Origin: Burkholderiales bacterium
Lineage (GTDB): Bacteria > Pseudomonadota > Gammaproteobacteria > Burkholderiales > Burkholderiaceae_C
DNA length: 37,635 nucleotides
Assembly: GCA_019509985.1 (NCBI GenBank)
Contig: JAEKLF010000109.1
Location: 1 to 37,635 of the forward strand
Direction: 5' to 3'
Under the pieces are notes generated by a model. The model was not told the origin of the DNA. It was given only the letters and a program-made list of their open reading frames with translations, and ran no database searches. A program made the position numbers and the translations under genes. The stretch's first letter is position 1. Each line of letters starts with the position of its first letter. Positions 1-7,337 of the stretch are shown here, one piece after another.

Positions 1-680
1 CGCTCGTGGTGGTGCAGCACCGCGCTGGCCACCTCCTTGCCGGCGCCGGGCATGCCGCGCAACACCCGCTCGCCGACCACCGGATGCGAGGCCACATGGC
101 GCCATTCCGCCGGCCCGAGTGGCGTACCCGGCCGCATGTATTGCGGGTCGATGTAGAGCTCGCCCACGTCGTGCAGCAGGCCGGCCAAGGCCAGCATCCG
201 GTGCTGCTCGGTCTCTCCGGGCAGCATGCGGCGGGCCAGTGCCAGCGCCAGCATGGCCACGCCGGCCGTGTGCTTGAGGCGATCGCCCTGGTGCTCGGCG
301 TAGACGGTGAGCAGCGACTGCACCGGGTTGCTGAGCTTGAGGCTGGCCAGCGTCGCCGGTGCGCTGGCGTAGAGGTCATGGGCGCAGATGGCCTTGAGCA
401 ACGGGTGCTGCTCGAACAGCGCTTCGCCCAGCGGCCCGAAGCTCTCGGGCATGACGCCGTTGGTGACCTGGATGCAATCTTCCAGCGGCTTGTTGAGCTT
501 GTGCATCAGCAGCCGGTCGCGCACCTTGGCGTCGATCTGCGCGCCCTTGGCCAGCAACTTGATGCCGTTGTGACTGACGATGTCTTCGCTGGCCTGCACC
601 TGCCGCGACTCGGACGCATGAATCACATGGTCCAGGTAATGCGGGTTGACTTCTTCGGGGCTGGCGTCGTCGCTGGTCAC
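1..680 (-). CDS. HD-GYP domain cyclic-di-GMP phosphodiesterase (partial, runs off the left edge)
   Basis: This minus-strand reading frame leaves the window at base 1, so its C-terminus is missing. About 226 codons are visible: a roughly 100-residue N-terminal part without a clear family match, then a metal-dependent phosphohydrolase core with DRLKHTAG, LLHDVGELYI (the HD pair), HVASHPVVGERVL and VLHHHER. These are the ordered metal ligands of HD-GYP proteins, which hydrolyse c-di-GMP; the GYP loop lies beyond the edge. No ATG fits near the 5' end. GTG at 680 gives VTSDDASPEEVNPHYLDHV; TTG at 695 or 722 is possible, and no Shine-Dalgarno sequence decides. An ATG 70 bases upstream is in another frame and stops after 17 codons. 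The gene is divergent from ppsA. Family call is firm; the start is uncertain. Confidence 0.82.
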   Translation of the reverse strand, partial: MTSDDASPEEVNPHYLDHVIHASESRQVQASEDIVSHNGIKLLAKGAQIDAKVRDRLLMHKLNKPLEDCIQVTNGVMPESFGPLGEALFEQHPLLKAICAHDLYASAPATLASLKLSNPVQSLLTVYAEHQGDRLKHTAGVAMLALALARRMLPGETEQHRMLALAGLLHDVGELYIDPQYMRPGTPLGPAEWRHVASHPVVGERVLRGMPGAGKEVASAVLHHHE

Positions 681-812
681 GTGGGCATTGTGCAAGACCG
701 GGCCTATGAAGCGTTGACGCAAATCACGCGAGCACCGCCGGCTGGTAACGTTTTCATCTCACCCGGGGAGGGCGAGCGCTGACGGGGATGACCGTTCCAC
801 GGTCCACGGGGC

Positions 813-840
813 TTGGCGCCGCAGGCCCAACGCCTAGAAT
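813..840 (+). promoter_or_regulatory. Candidate sigma-70 promoter of ppsA, within the 314-bp gap 681-994
   Basis: TTGGCG at 813-818 and TAGAAT at 835-840 are separated by 16 bases, a fair housekeeping promoter for ppsA about 150 bases downstream. The leader can fold GCGCT-C-CTCC (from about 868) against GGAG-C-AGCGC (about 915), one mismatch, but no known riboswitch is recognised. A Shine-Dalgarno GGAG lies at 984-987, 7 bases before the ATG at 995. Nothing else coding is seen in the gap. Confidence 0.5.
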
Positions 841-994
841 CCGCCGCAATTCCTCGCGATCAGCCCATGCGCTCCTCCTTCCTCCCAGAAGAATCCAGAA
901 ATGGGTGGAGCAGCGCCTGCCTTGAGCACCTTGGCTCGGCCCCGGGCCCGGACGACGCGACGGCACCGGTTTTTCAACCTCCCGGAGTTTCCCT

Positions 995-3403
995 ATGTCC
1001 ACCCTGTTCGAGGCGACCGCCCTGGTCGTACCGTTTGAGAACCTGAGGATGACCGATGTCGAGGCAGTTGGCGGCAAGAACGCCAGCCTCGGCGAAATGA
1101 TCTCGCAGCTCGCCGCCAGCGGCGTGCGCGTACCCGGAGGGTTCGCCACCACGGCGCATGCCTTCCGGCAGTTCCTCAGGCACGAGGGGCTGGACGCGCG
1201 CATCGCGGCGCGCCTGGCCACGCTCAACACCGACGACGTCCGCGCGCTGGCCCTGGCCGGCGCCGAGATCCGCGGCTGGATCGAAGCCCAACCCTTCCCG
1301 GCCGACCTGGAAGCCGCCGTGCGCTCGTCGTTCGCGCAGCTGACGGCCGACAACCCCGGCGTGAGCTTCGCCGTGCGCTCGTCCGCCACGGCCGAAGACC
1401 TGCCCGATGCGTCGTTTGCCGGCCAGCAGGAAACCTTCCTGAACGTGGTCGGCATCGACGACGTGCTGCACAAGATGCGCGAAGTGTTCGCGTCGCTGTA
1501 CAACGACCGCGCCATCAGCTACCGCGTGCACAAGGGCTTCGCCCACAACGACGTGGCGCTGTCCGCCGGCGTGCAGCGCATGGTCCGCTCCGACCTCGGT
1601 TCGGCCGGCGTCATGTTCACCATCGACACCGAAAGCGGTTTCCAGGACGTCGTCTTCATCACGTCCAGCTACGGCCTGGGCGAGACGGTGGTGCAGGGCG
1701 CCGTGAACCCGGACGAGTTCTACGTCCACAAGCCGGCGTTGAAGGCCGGCAAGCTGGCCATCATCCGCCGCAACCTGGGCTCCAAGCTGCTGCGCATGGA
1801 GTTCGCGACGCCTGAAGAGAAGGCCGCCAGCGGCAGGCTGGTGCGCACGGTCGACACCGTGCCCGAGCAGCGCAACCGCTACTCGCTGAACGACACCGAG
1901 GTCACCGAGCTGGCCCAGTACGCGCTGATCATCGAGCAGCACTACGGCCGCGCGATGGACATCGAGTGGGGCCGTGACGGCGTGGACGGCAAGATCTACA
2001 TCCTGCAGGCCCGCCCCGAGACGGTGAAAAGCCAGGCCGCCGGCCAGGTCGAGCACCACTACAAGCTCAAGGCCCACAGCGCCGTGCTGGCCGAGGGCCG
2101 CGCGATCGGCCAGAAGATCGGCACCGGCCCCGTGCGGCTGGTGGACAGCGTCGCCGAGATGGAGCGCGTGCAGCCGGGCGACGTGCTGGTCACCGACATG
2201 ACCGACCCGAACTGGGAGCCGGTCATGAAGCGGGCCAGCGCGATCGTCACCAACCGCGGCGGCCGCACCTGCCATGCGGCCATCATTGCGCGCGAACTGG
2301 GCATCCCCGCCGTCGTCGGCTGTGGCGATGCGACCGCCAAGCTCAAGGACGGCCAGCTGGTGACGGTGGCCTGCTCCGAGGGCGACACCGGCTACATCTA
2401 CGACGGCCTGCTCGAGACCGAGATCAGCGAGGTGCACCGCGGCGAGCTGCCGTACTGCCCCATCAAGATCATGATGAACGTCGGCAACCCGCAGTTGGCC
2501 TTCAACTTCGCGCAGATGCCGTCGGGCGGCGTCGGCCTGGCCCGGCTCGAATTCATCATCAACAACAACATCGGCGTCCACCCCAAGGCCATCCTGGACT
2601 ATCCGAACATCGACGCCGACCTGAAGAAGGCCGTCGAGTCCGTCGCCCGTGGCCACGCATCGCCGCGTGCCTTCTACGTCGACAAGCTGGCCGAAGGCAT
2701 CGCGACGATTGCCGCCGCCTTCTTCCCGCGCCCGGTCATCGTCCGCCTGTCGGACTTCAAGAGCAATGAGTACCGCAAGCTCATCGGCGGCACGCGCTAC
2801 GAGCCGGACGAAGAGAACCCGATGCTGGGCTTCCGCGGCGCGTCTCGCTACATCAGCGGCGAGTTCTCCGACGCCTTCGCGATGGAATGCGAGGCCCTCA
2901 AGCGCGTGCGCAAGGACATGGGCCTGACCAACGTCGAGATCATGGTGCCCTTCGTGCGCACCGTGAAGCAGGCGTCGCGCGTGGTCGAGATGCTGGCCGA
3001 ACGAGGCCTCAAGCGTGCCGCGGCGGGCGGCACCGACGGCCTGCGCCTCATCATGATGTGCGAGGTGCCGAGCAACGCCATCCTGGCCGAGCAGTTCCTG
3101 GAGCATTTCGACGGCATGTCCATCGGCTCCAACGACCTGACGCAGCTGACGCTCGGCCTGGACCGCGACTCGGGCCTGGAGCAGCTGGCCGGCGATTTCG
3201 ACGAGCGCGACCCGGCCGTCAAGGCCATGATCTCGCGCGCCATCCGGGCCTGCCGCGCCACCGGCAAGTACATCGGCATCTGCGGCCAGGGCCCCAGCGA
3301 CCACCCGGACTTCGCCGAGTGGCTGGCCGAGGAAGGCATCGTGTCGATTTCGCTGAACCCCGACTCGGTCATCGACACCTGGCAGCGCCTGGCCGCCAAG
3401 TAA
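995..3403 (+). CDS. ppsA: Phosphoenolpyruvate synthase (pyruvate, water dikinase)
   Basis: Catalyses ATP + pyruvate + water to phosphoenolpyruvate + AMP + phosphate, the entry to gluconeogenesis from pyruvate or lactate; cytoplasmic. The 802-residue length matches the family (about 790-800). The N-terminal ATP-grasp part carries EAVGGKNASLGEM and FAVRSSATAEDLPDASFAGQQET. The swivelling phosphohistidine domain has TNRGGRTCHAAIIARE with the catalytic His near residue 427. The C-terminal PEP-utilising barrel includes SNEYRKLIGG, ENPMLGFRGASRY and the late GICGQGPSD with its conserved Cys. GGAG 7 bases upstream supports the ATG. The usual regulatory kinase gene (ppsR) is not adjacent here. A strong terminator follows directly. 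Confidence 0.97.
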   Translation: MSTLFEATALVVPFENLRMTDVEAVGGKNASLGEMISQLAASGVRVPGGFATTAHAFRQFLRHEGLDARIAARLATLNTDDVRALALAGAEIRGWIEAQPFPADLEAAVRSSFAQLTADNPGVSFAVRSSATAEDLPDASFAGQQETFLNVVGIDDVLHKMREVFASLYNDRAISYRVHKGFAHNDVALSAGVQRMVRSDLGSAGVMFTIDTESGFQDVVFITSSYGLGETVVQGAVNPDEFYVHKPALKAGKLAIIRRNLGSKLLRMEFATPEEKAASGRLVRTVDTVPEQRNRYSLNDTEVTELAQYALIIEQHYGRAMDIEWGRDGVDGKIYILQARPETVKSQAAGQVEHHYKLKAHSAVLAEGRAIGQKIGTGPVRLVDSVAEMERVQPGDVLVTDMTDPNWEPVMKRASAIVTNRGGRTCHAAIIARELGIPAVVGCGDATAKLKDGQLVTVACSEGDTGYIYDGLLETEISEVHRGELPYCPIKIMMNVGNPQLAFNFAQMPSGGVGLARLEFIINNNIGVHPKAILDYPNIDADLKKAVESVARGHASPRAFYVDKLAEGIATIAAAFFPRPVIVRLSDFKSNEYRKLIGGTRYEPDEENPMLGFRGASRYISGEFSDAFAMECEALKRVRKDMGLTNVEIMVPFVRTVKQASRVVEMLAERGLKRAAAGGTDGLRLIMMCEVPSNAILAEQFLEHFDGMSIGSNDLTQLTLGLDRDSGLEQLAGDFDERDPAVKAMISRAIRACRATGKYIGICGQGPSDHPDFAEWLAEEGIVSISLNPDSVIDTWQRLAAK

Positions 3404-3416
3404 ACGATTGACGGCC

Positions 3417-3454
3417 AGCCCGGGTTCTCCGTAGGGGAATCCGGGCTTTTTGTT
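3417..3454 (+). terminator. Intrinsic terminator of ppsA
   Basis: AGCCCGG (3417-3423) pairs with CCGGGCT (3441-3447) and inner bases GTTC/GGAAT extend the pairing; the run CTTTTTGTT follows. The hairpin ends only a few bases before the next ATG at 3458, so the downstream gene has no room for its own leader. Confidence 0.85.
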
Positions 3455-3457
3455 GCC

Positions 3458-5539
3458 ATGATCGCGGCCGTGCCTGCCCGTCCGTCCCATTCCCATCTGC
3501 ACCGCCGCTACGCGATCTTCGCGCTGAGCTTCATCGTCCTCGTCGTGGCCCTGGGCCTGGGCGAGCAGCGCGGCCTGCCCAAGGCCTGGATCGGCTACAC
3601 CTTCCTCGGCGCGACGGTGGCGGTCTACGCCATCATCGGCGTCCTCTGCCGCACGACCGACCCGGCCGAATACTTCGTCGCCGGCCGCCGCGTGCCGCCG
3701 CTGTACAACGGCATGGCCGCCGGTGCGGACTGGATGAGTGCGGCCAGCTTCATCGGCCTGGCCGGCACGCTGTACGCGAGCGGCTATGCCGGCCTGGCCT
3801 ATGTGCTGGGCTGGACGGGCGGTTTCTGCCTCGTCGCGCTGTGCATCGCGCCCTACCTGCGCCGCTTCGGGCAGTACACGCTGGCCGACTTCCTCGCCGA
3901 GCGCTTCGATAGCCGCGCATTGCGCCTCGTCGGCGCGGCGGCGGCCATCCTCGTGTCCTTCGTCTACCTGGTTGCGCAGATCTACGGCGTCGGCCTCATC
4001 ACGACGCGGCTGACCGGCCTGGGCTTCGAGGTGGGCGTCTTCGTCGGCCTCGGCGGCGTGCTGGTCTGCTCCTTCCTCGGTGGCATGCGTGCGGTCACGT
4101 GGACGCAGGTGGCGCAGTACCTCATCATGATCCTGGCCTACCTGGTGCCGGTCATCTGGCTCAGCGTCAAGCAGACCGGCTGGCCGCTGCCGCAACTGGT
4201 CTACGGCCAGCAGCTGCACCAGCTCGCCGAGCGCGAGCGTGAGCTGATCCGCGACCCGGCCGAGCTGCAGGTGCGTGCCATCCACCAGCAGCGCGCCGAC
4301 GCGGCCGCGGCGCGGCTCGCGGACGTGCCCCAGGCGCTGGCCGACGAGCAGGCGAAGGCGGCCGCGAGCGTGGCCGCGCTGAAGGCGACCGACGCGCCGC
4401 TGGCGCGCATCCAGGTCGCCGAGAAGCAGCGCGCCGCGTTGCCGCGCACACCGGCGGAGGCCGAGGAGCGCTGGCGGCGCGAACAGGTCGGCGAGGCCCA
4501 GCTGGCCCAGCCGCTGTCAGGTCTGGCGCCACACGCCCAGCCTTTTGCGGGCAACCCCGAAGGCAGCCCGGCCGAGCGAGACCTGGCCAGCGAGTCGCGC
4601 CGCAACTTCATCGCCCTGGCGCTGTGCCTGATGGTCGGCACCGCCGGCCTGCCGCATCTGCTGACGCGCTACTACACGACGGCCTCGGTCGGCGCCGCAC
4701 GGGAGTCCGTCGCCTGGTCGCTGGTCTTCATCTGTCTGCTCTACCTGACGGCGCCGGCGCTGGCCGTCATGGTCAAGACCGAGGTGTTCAATGGGCTGGT
4801 CGGCACGCGCTTCGACCAGTTGCCGGCCTGGATACGCGAGTGGCAGCGCGTCGACCCGGCCCTGCTGTCGGCCGTAGACCTGAATGGCGACGGTCGCCTG
4901 CAGCTGGGCGAGCTGCGCCTGCACCCCGATCTCATCATGCTGGTCATGCCCGAACTGGGCGGGCTGCCCTACGTCATCTCGGGCATGGTGGCGGCCGGCG
5001 GGCTGGCGGCGGCGCTGTCGACCGCCGACGGCTTGCTGCTGGCCATTTCCAGTGCCTTGTCGCACGATGTCTACTATAAGGCCATCAACCCCGAGGCCTC
5101 GCGCACGCGGCGCGTCACGCTGTCCAAGGCCCTGCTGCTGGCGGCGGCGCTGGCGGCGGCGGCGGTGGCGTCCAGCCGGCCGGCGGACATCCTCGCCGTC
5201 GTCACGGCGGCCTTTTCCATTGCTGGCTCGACCTTCTTTCCCGCCCTGGTCGCCGGCGTGTTCTGGCGCCGCGCCAACCGCGCCGGCGCACTGGCCGGCA
5301 TGCTGACGGGTCTGCTCGTCTGTCTCGTCTACCTCGTCACGGCACACCCGGGCCTGCGGGCCATGATCGGCCTGCCCGGGCCGGCGGTGCTGGTCTGGGG
5401 CATACAGCCGGCGTCGGCCGGGCTGTTCGGCGTGCCGGCAGGGGCGCTGGCCCTCGTGCTGGTCAGCTTGTTGACGGCGGTGCCCGGCACGCGGGAGCGT
5501 GACTTCATCGACACGCTGCGCCAGCTCCCGCCGGCCTGA
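3458..5539 (+). CDS. Sodium:solute symporter, VC_2705-like subfamily, with periplasmic insert and EF-hand loop
   Basis: A 693-residue polytopic inner-membrane protein of the solute:sodium symporter family (acetate/proline/panthothenate type). Recognisable segments are ADWMSAASFIGLAGTLYASGY, the TM pair around residues 165-215, GGMRAVTWTQVAQYLIM, GLPHLLTRYYTT and GGLAAALSTADGLLLAISSALSHD (sodium-site helix). It exceeds the usual 550-600 residues because of a hydrophilic Ala/Glu/Arg-rich, probably coiled-coil insert at about 245-380, in the loop that is periplasmic in this fold. A second periplasmic loop holds DLNGDGRLQLGE (474-485), a complete EF-hand loop. The substrate cannot be read; organic acid uptake would suit the ppsA neighbour (inference). 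The small DUF4212-type partner gene is absent. No Shine-Dalgarno precedes the ATG, so a slightly later start is possible. Confidence 0.85.
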   Translation: MIAAVPARPSHSHLHRRYAIFALSFIVLVVALGLGEQRGLPKAWIGYTFLGATVAVYAIIGVLCRTTDPAEYFVAGRRVPPLYNGMAAGADWMSAASFIGLAGTLYASGYAGLAYVLGWTGGFCLVALCIAPYLRRFGQYTLADFLAERFDSRALRLVGAAAAILVSFVYLVAQIYGVGLITTRLTGLGFEVGVFVGLGGVLVCSFLGGMRAVTWTQVAQYLIMILAYLVPVIWLSVKQTGWPLPQLVYGQQLHQLAERERELIRDPAELQVRAIHQQRADAAAARLADVPQALADEQAKAAASVAALKATDAPLARIQVAEKQRAALPRTPAEAEERWRREQVGEAQLAQPLSGLAPHAQPFAGNPEGSPAERDLASESRRNFIALALCLMVGTAGLPHLLTRYYTTASVGAARESVAWSLVFICLLYLTAPALAVMVKTEVFNGLVGTRFDQLPAWIREWQRVDPALLSAVDLNGDGRLQLGELRLHPDLIMLVMPELGGLPYVISGMVAAGGLAAALSTADGLLLAISSALSHDVYYKAINPEASRTRRVTLSKALLLAAALAAAAVASSRPADILAVVTAAFSIAGSTFFPALVAGVFWRRANRAGALAGMLTGLLVCLVYLVTAHPGLRAMIGLPGPAVLVWGIQPASAGLFGVPAGALALVLVSLLTAVPGTRERDFIDTLRQLPPA

Positions 5540-5550
5540 GTCGCCTGGAT

Positions 5551-5579
5551 TTGGACATTTGCCCTTCCCGGGCTAGAAT
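5551..5579 (+). promoter_or_regulatory. Sigma-70 promoter of the rpsF-priB-rpsR-rplI operon
   Basis: TTGGAC (5551-5556) and TAGAAT (5574-5579) are separated by exactly 17 bases. The roughly 95-base leader to rpsF contains several GC-rich self-complementary stretches. Autoregulation by S6:S18 binding to the rpsF leader is known in other bacteria, but the motif is not demonstrated here. The Shine-Dalgarno AAGGAG at 5672-5677 precedes the rpsF ATG. Confidence 0.75.
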
Positions 5580-5682
5580 CGCGGGTTCCCCCTTGCCGGG
5601 TCACGAGTAGACGCCGTGGCGCGGCTTCCACAGGTGGGTTTGCCATTGGGGCAGGCCCGGCTGGAATCCACAAGGAGCAACT

Positions 5683-6048
5683 ATGCGTCACTATGAAATC
5701 GTTCTGCTGATCCATCCGGATCAAAGCGAACAGGTTCCGGCCATGCTGGAGCGCTACAAGAGCCTGATCACCGCCGGCGGCGGTGTCGTGCACCGGGTCG
5801 AGGACTGGGGTCGCCGTCAACTGGCTTACCAGATCCAAAAGCTCGCCAAGGCCCACTACCTGTGCCTGAACATCGAAGCCAGCAAGGAAATCCTGGCTGA
5901 GCTCGAGACCGGCTTCCGCTTCAACGACGCCGTGCTGCGCCACCTCACCGTGGTCCAGGACAAGGCCGTCACGACTCCTTCGGTCATGATGAAGGCCGTC
6001 GAGCGCGAAGAAGCCCGCAAGGCGCCGCAGCAACAAGAAGCGGCCTGA
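5683..6048 (+). CDS. rpsF: 30S ribosomal protein S6
   Basis: Small-subunit protein that pairs with S18 on the platform of the 30S subunit. The 121-residue protein opens MRHYEIVLLIHPDQSEQVPAML and has the GGGVVHRVEDWGRRQLAYQIQKLAKAHYLCLNIEAS stretch typical of S6, then a Glu/Gln/Ala-rich tail. AAGGAG lies 5-6 bases before the ATG. It is first in an operon with priB, rpsR and rplI, all on the same strand with short gaps, driven by the promoter at 5551-5579. Confidence 0.98.
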   Translation: MRHYEIVLLIHPDQSEQVPAMLERYKSLITAGGGVVHRVEDWGRRQLAYQIQKLAKAHYLCLNIEASKEILAELETGFRFNDAVLRHLTVVQDKAVTTPSVMMKAVEREEARKAPQQQEAA

Positions 6049-6095
6049 GCGCAGGTCATCGCTAGAACCAGGTTTTCGAGCAGCGTGCCTTTGGC

Positions 6096-6389
6096 GTGAA
6101 CCAGCTTCACCTGCAGGCACAGATCCAGCAACTCGGACAAGTTCGCTACACACCCGCCGGGCTGATGGCCCTGGACGCAAGCCTCAAGGCCGAGTCCGAA
6201 GTCATCGAAGCCGGCAAGCCGCGCAAGGTCTCCCTGGAGATCAAGGCGGTTGCGGTGGGCGACCTGGCCAAGGAGCTGCAAGCACTGGGCGTTGGTGGCA
6301 TCGCGGTCTTCCGCGGCTTCCTGACCCACCAGCGCAACGGCCGGGGCTTCATCGCCCACGTCACCGTGATCGAACCCGCTGCACCGTAG
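6096..6389 (+). CDS. priB: Primosomal replication protein N (PriB)
   Basis: A single-strand-DNA-binding OB-fold protein that works with PriA in restarting stalled replication forks. The 97 residues contain LGQVRYTPAGLMALDASLKAES, VSLEIKAVAVGDLAKEL and GGIAVFRGFLTHQRNGRGFIAHVTVIE, a single OB fold of the usual PriB size. The start is GTG at 6096; no in-frame ATG lies nearby and the ribosome-binding site is weak, which may keep its yield below the flanking ribosomal proteins (inference). Its position between rpsF and rpsR is conserved across beta- and gammaproteobacteria and supports the call. Confidence 0.93.
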   Translation: MNQLHLQAQIQQLGQVRYTPAGLMALDASLKAESEVIEAGKPRKVSLEIKAVAVGDLAKELQALGVGGIAVFRGFLTHQRNGRGFIAHVTVIEPAAP

Positions 6390-6434
6390 AACCCGGAATT
6401 TTTTGAATCCGGATAGATTTAACAGAGGTCCTCT

Positions 6435-6725
6435 ATGCCCCCGCCACGTGGTAAAGGTCGCTTCTCCAAAGACAAGAAGCCCAAGCGCAACCAACAATCG
6501 TTGCTGTTCCGTCGTAAGCGTTTCTGCCGCTTCACCGTCGCCGGTGTCGAAAAGATCGACTACAAGGACATCGACACGCTGCGCGATTTCATCTCCGAAA
6601 ACGGCAAGATCACGCCCGCTCGCCTGACCGGCACGCGCGCCTTCTTCCAGCGTCAGCTGACGGTGTCCATCAAGCGCGCGCGCTTCCTGGCTCTGCTGCC
6701 GTACAGCGACCAGCACAAGGTCTAA
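6435..6725 (+). CDS. rpsR: 30S ribosomal protein S18
   Basis: S6 partner in the 30S platform. The 96-residue protein has a basic start (PPPRGKGRFSKDKKPKRNQQ) and the S18 core KIDYKDIDTLRDFISENGKITPARLTGT followed by FQRQLTVSIKRARFLALLPYSDQH. AGAGGT about 8 bases upstream serves as the ribosome-binding site. It is separated from priB by 45 bases and from rplI by 12 bases, consistent with one transcript. Confidence 0.98.
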   Translation: MPPPRGKGRFSKDKKPKRNQQSLLFRRKRFCRFTVAGVEKIDYKDIDTLRDFISENGKITPARLTGTRAFFQRQLTVSIKRARFLALLPYSDQHKV

Positions 6726-6737
6726 GGAGCTGACGAC

Positions 6738-7190
6738 ATGCAAGTGATCCTGCTCGAAAAAGTGTCCAACCTCGGCAACCTCGGCGACGTCGTCAAGGTC
6801 AAGGACGGTTATGCCCGCAACTTCCTGATCCCGACCAAGCAGGCGCGCCGCGCCACCGAGGCCGCGATCAAGGAATTCGAAGCCCGCCGTGCCGAGCTCG
6901 AAAAGGCCGCCGCCGAGAAGCTGGCCGAAGCCCAGAAGCTGGGTGACGCCATCGCCGGCAAGACCGTTCGCATCGCCCAGAAGGCCGGTGTGGATGGCCG
7001 CCTGTTCGGTTCCGTCACCAACGCTGACATTGCCGACGCGCTGACCAAGCTGGGCAGCCCGATCGCCAAGTCGCAAGTGCGTCTGCCTGCCGGCCCGCTG
7101 AAGACCGTGGGCGAGTTCCCGGTCAGCGTCGCTGCGCACACCGACGTGGTTGTCGAAGTCACCGTCCAGGTGGTTGCCGAAGCCGAGTAA
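6738..7190 (+). CDS. rplI: 50S ribosomal protein L9
   Basis: Two-domain large-subunit protein joined by a long helix, located at the base of the L1 stalk. The 150 residues show the canonical N-terminal domain MQVILLEKVSNLGNLGDVVKVKDGYARNFLIP, the connecting helix (about 45-75, Ala/Glu/Lys-rich) and the C-terminal 23S-binding domain with DGRLFGSVTNADIADAL. AAGGAG lies 9 bases upstream. It is the last gene of the ribosomal operon and is followed by a terminator. Confidence 0.98.
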   Translation: MQVILLEKVSNLGNLGDVVKVKDGYARNFLIPTKQARRATEAAIKEFEARRAELEKAAAEKLAEAQKLGDAIAGKTVRIAQKAGVDGRLFGSVTNADIADALTKLGSPIAKSQVRLPAGPLKTVGEFPVSVAAHTDVVVEVTVQVVAEAE

Positions 7191-7234
7191 TTCGGCTTGC
7201 GCTGCGGCCTGATTTGGCCGCAACATTGAAAAAG

Positions 7235-7271
7235 AAGGCCGAGGCCCTGAGGGTTTCGGCCTTTGGTTTTT
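7235..7271 (+). terminator. Intrinsic terminator after rplI
   Basis: AAGGCCGA (7235-7242) pairs perfectly with TCGGCCTT (7256-7263), followed by TGGTTTTTG. A smaller stem GCGGCC/GGCCGC at 7204-7221 precedes it without a T-run. This separates the ribosomal operon from dnaB, though partial read-through is possible. Confidence 0.82.
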
Positions 7272-7337
7272 GTGGGGTGAGTTTTCCCGCTCGGCCCACC
7301 GGTTGCTCCCAGTTCGTTCACAGCTTTGTCCACAGGC

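Noticed and set aside
681..760. Frameshift at the 5' end of the HD-GYP gene (upstream ATG AAA ACG frame)
   Set aside because: The upstream frame stops after 17 codons and does not look coding in either frame. A GTG or TTG start explains the gene without a sequence error.
974..4285. A 1,103-codon minus-strand open frame opposite ppsA and the symporter
   Set aside because: Same antisense artefact; it crosses a terminator and two recognised genes and contains no known motif.
5580..5682. Riboswitch or S6:S18 leader element before rpsF
   Set aside because: GC-rich self-complementary stretches exist, but I could not identify the conserved element by eye, so it is not listed as a feature.
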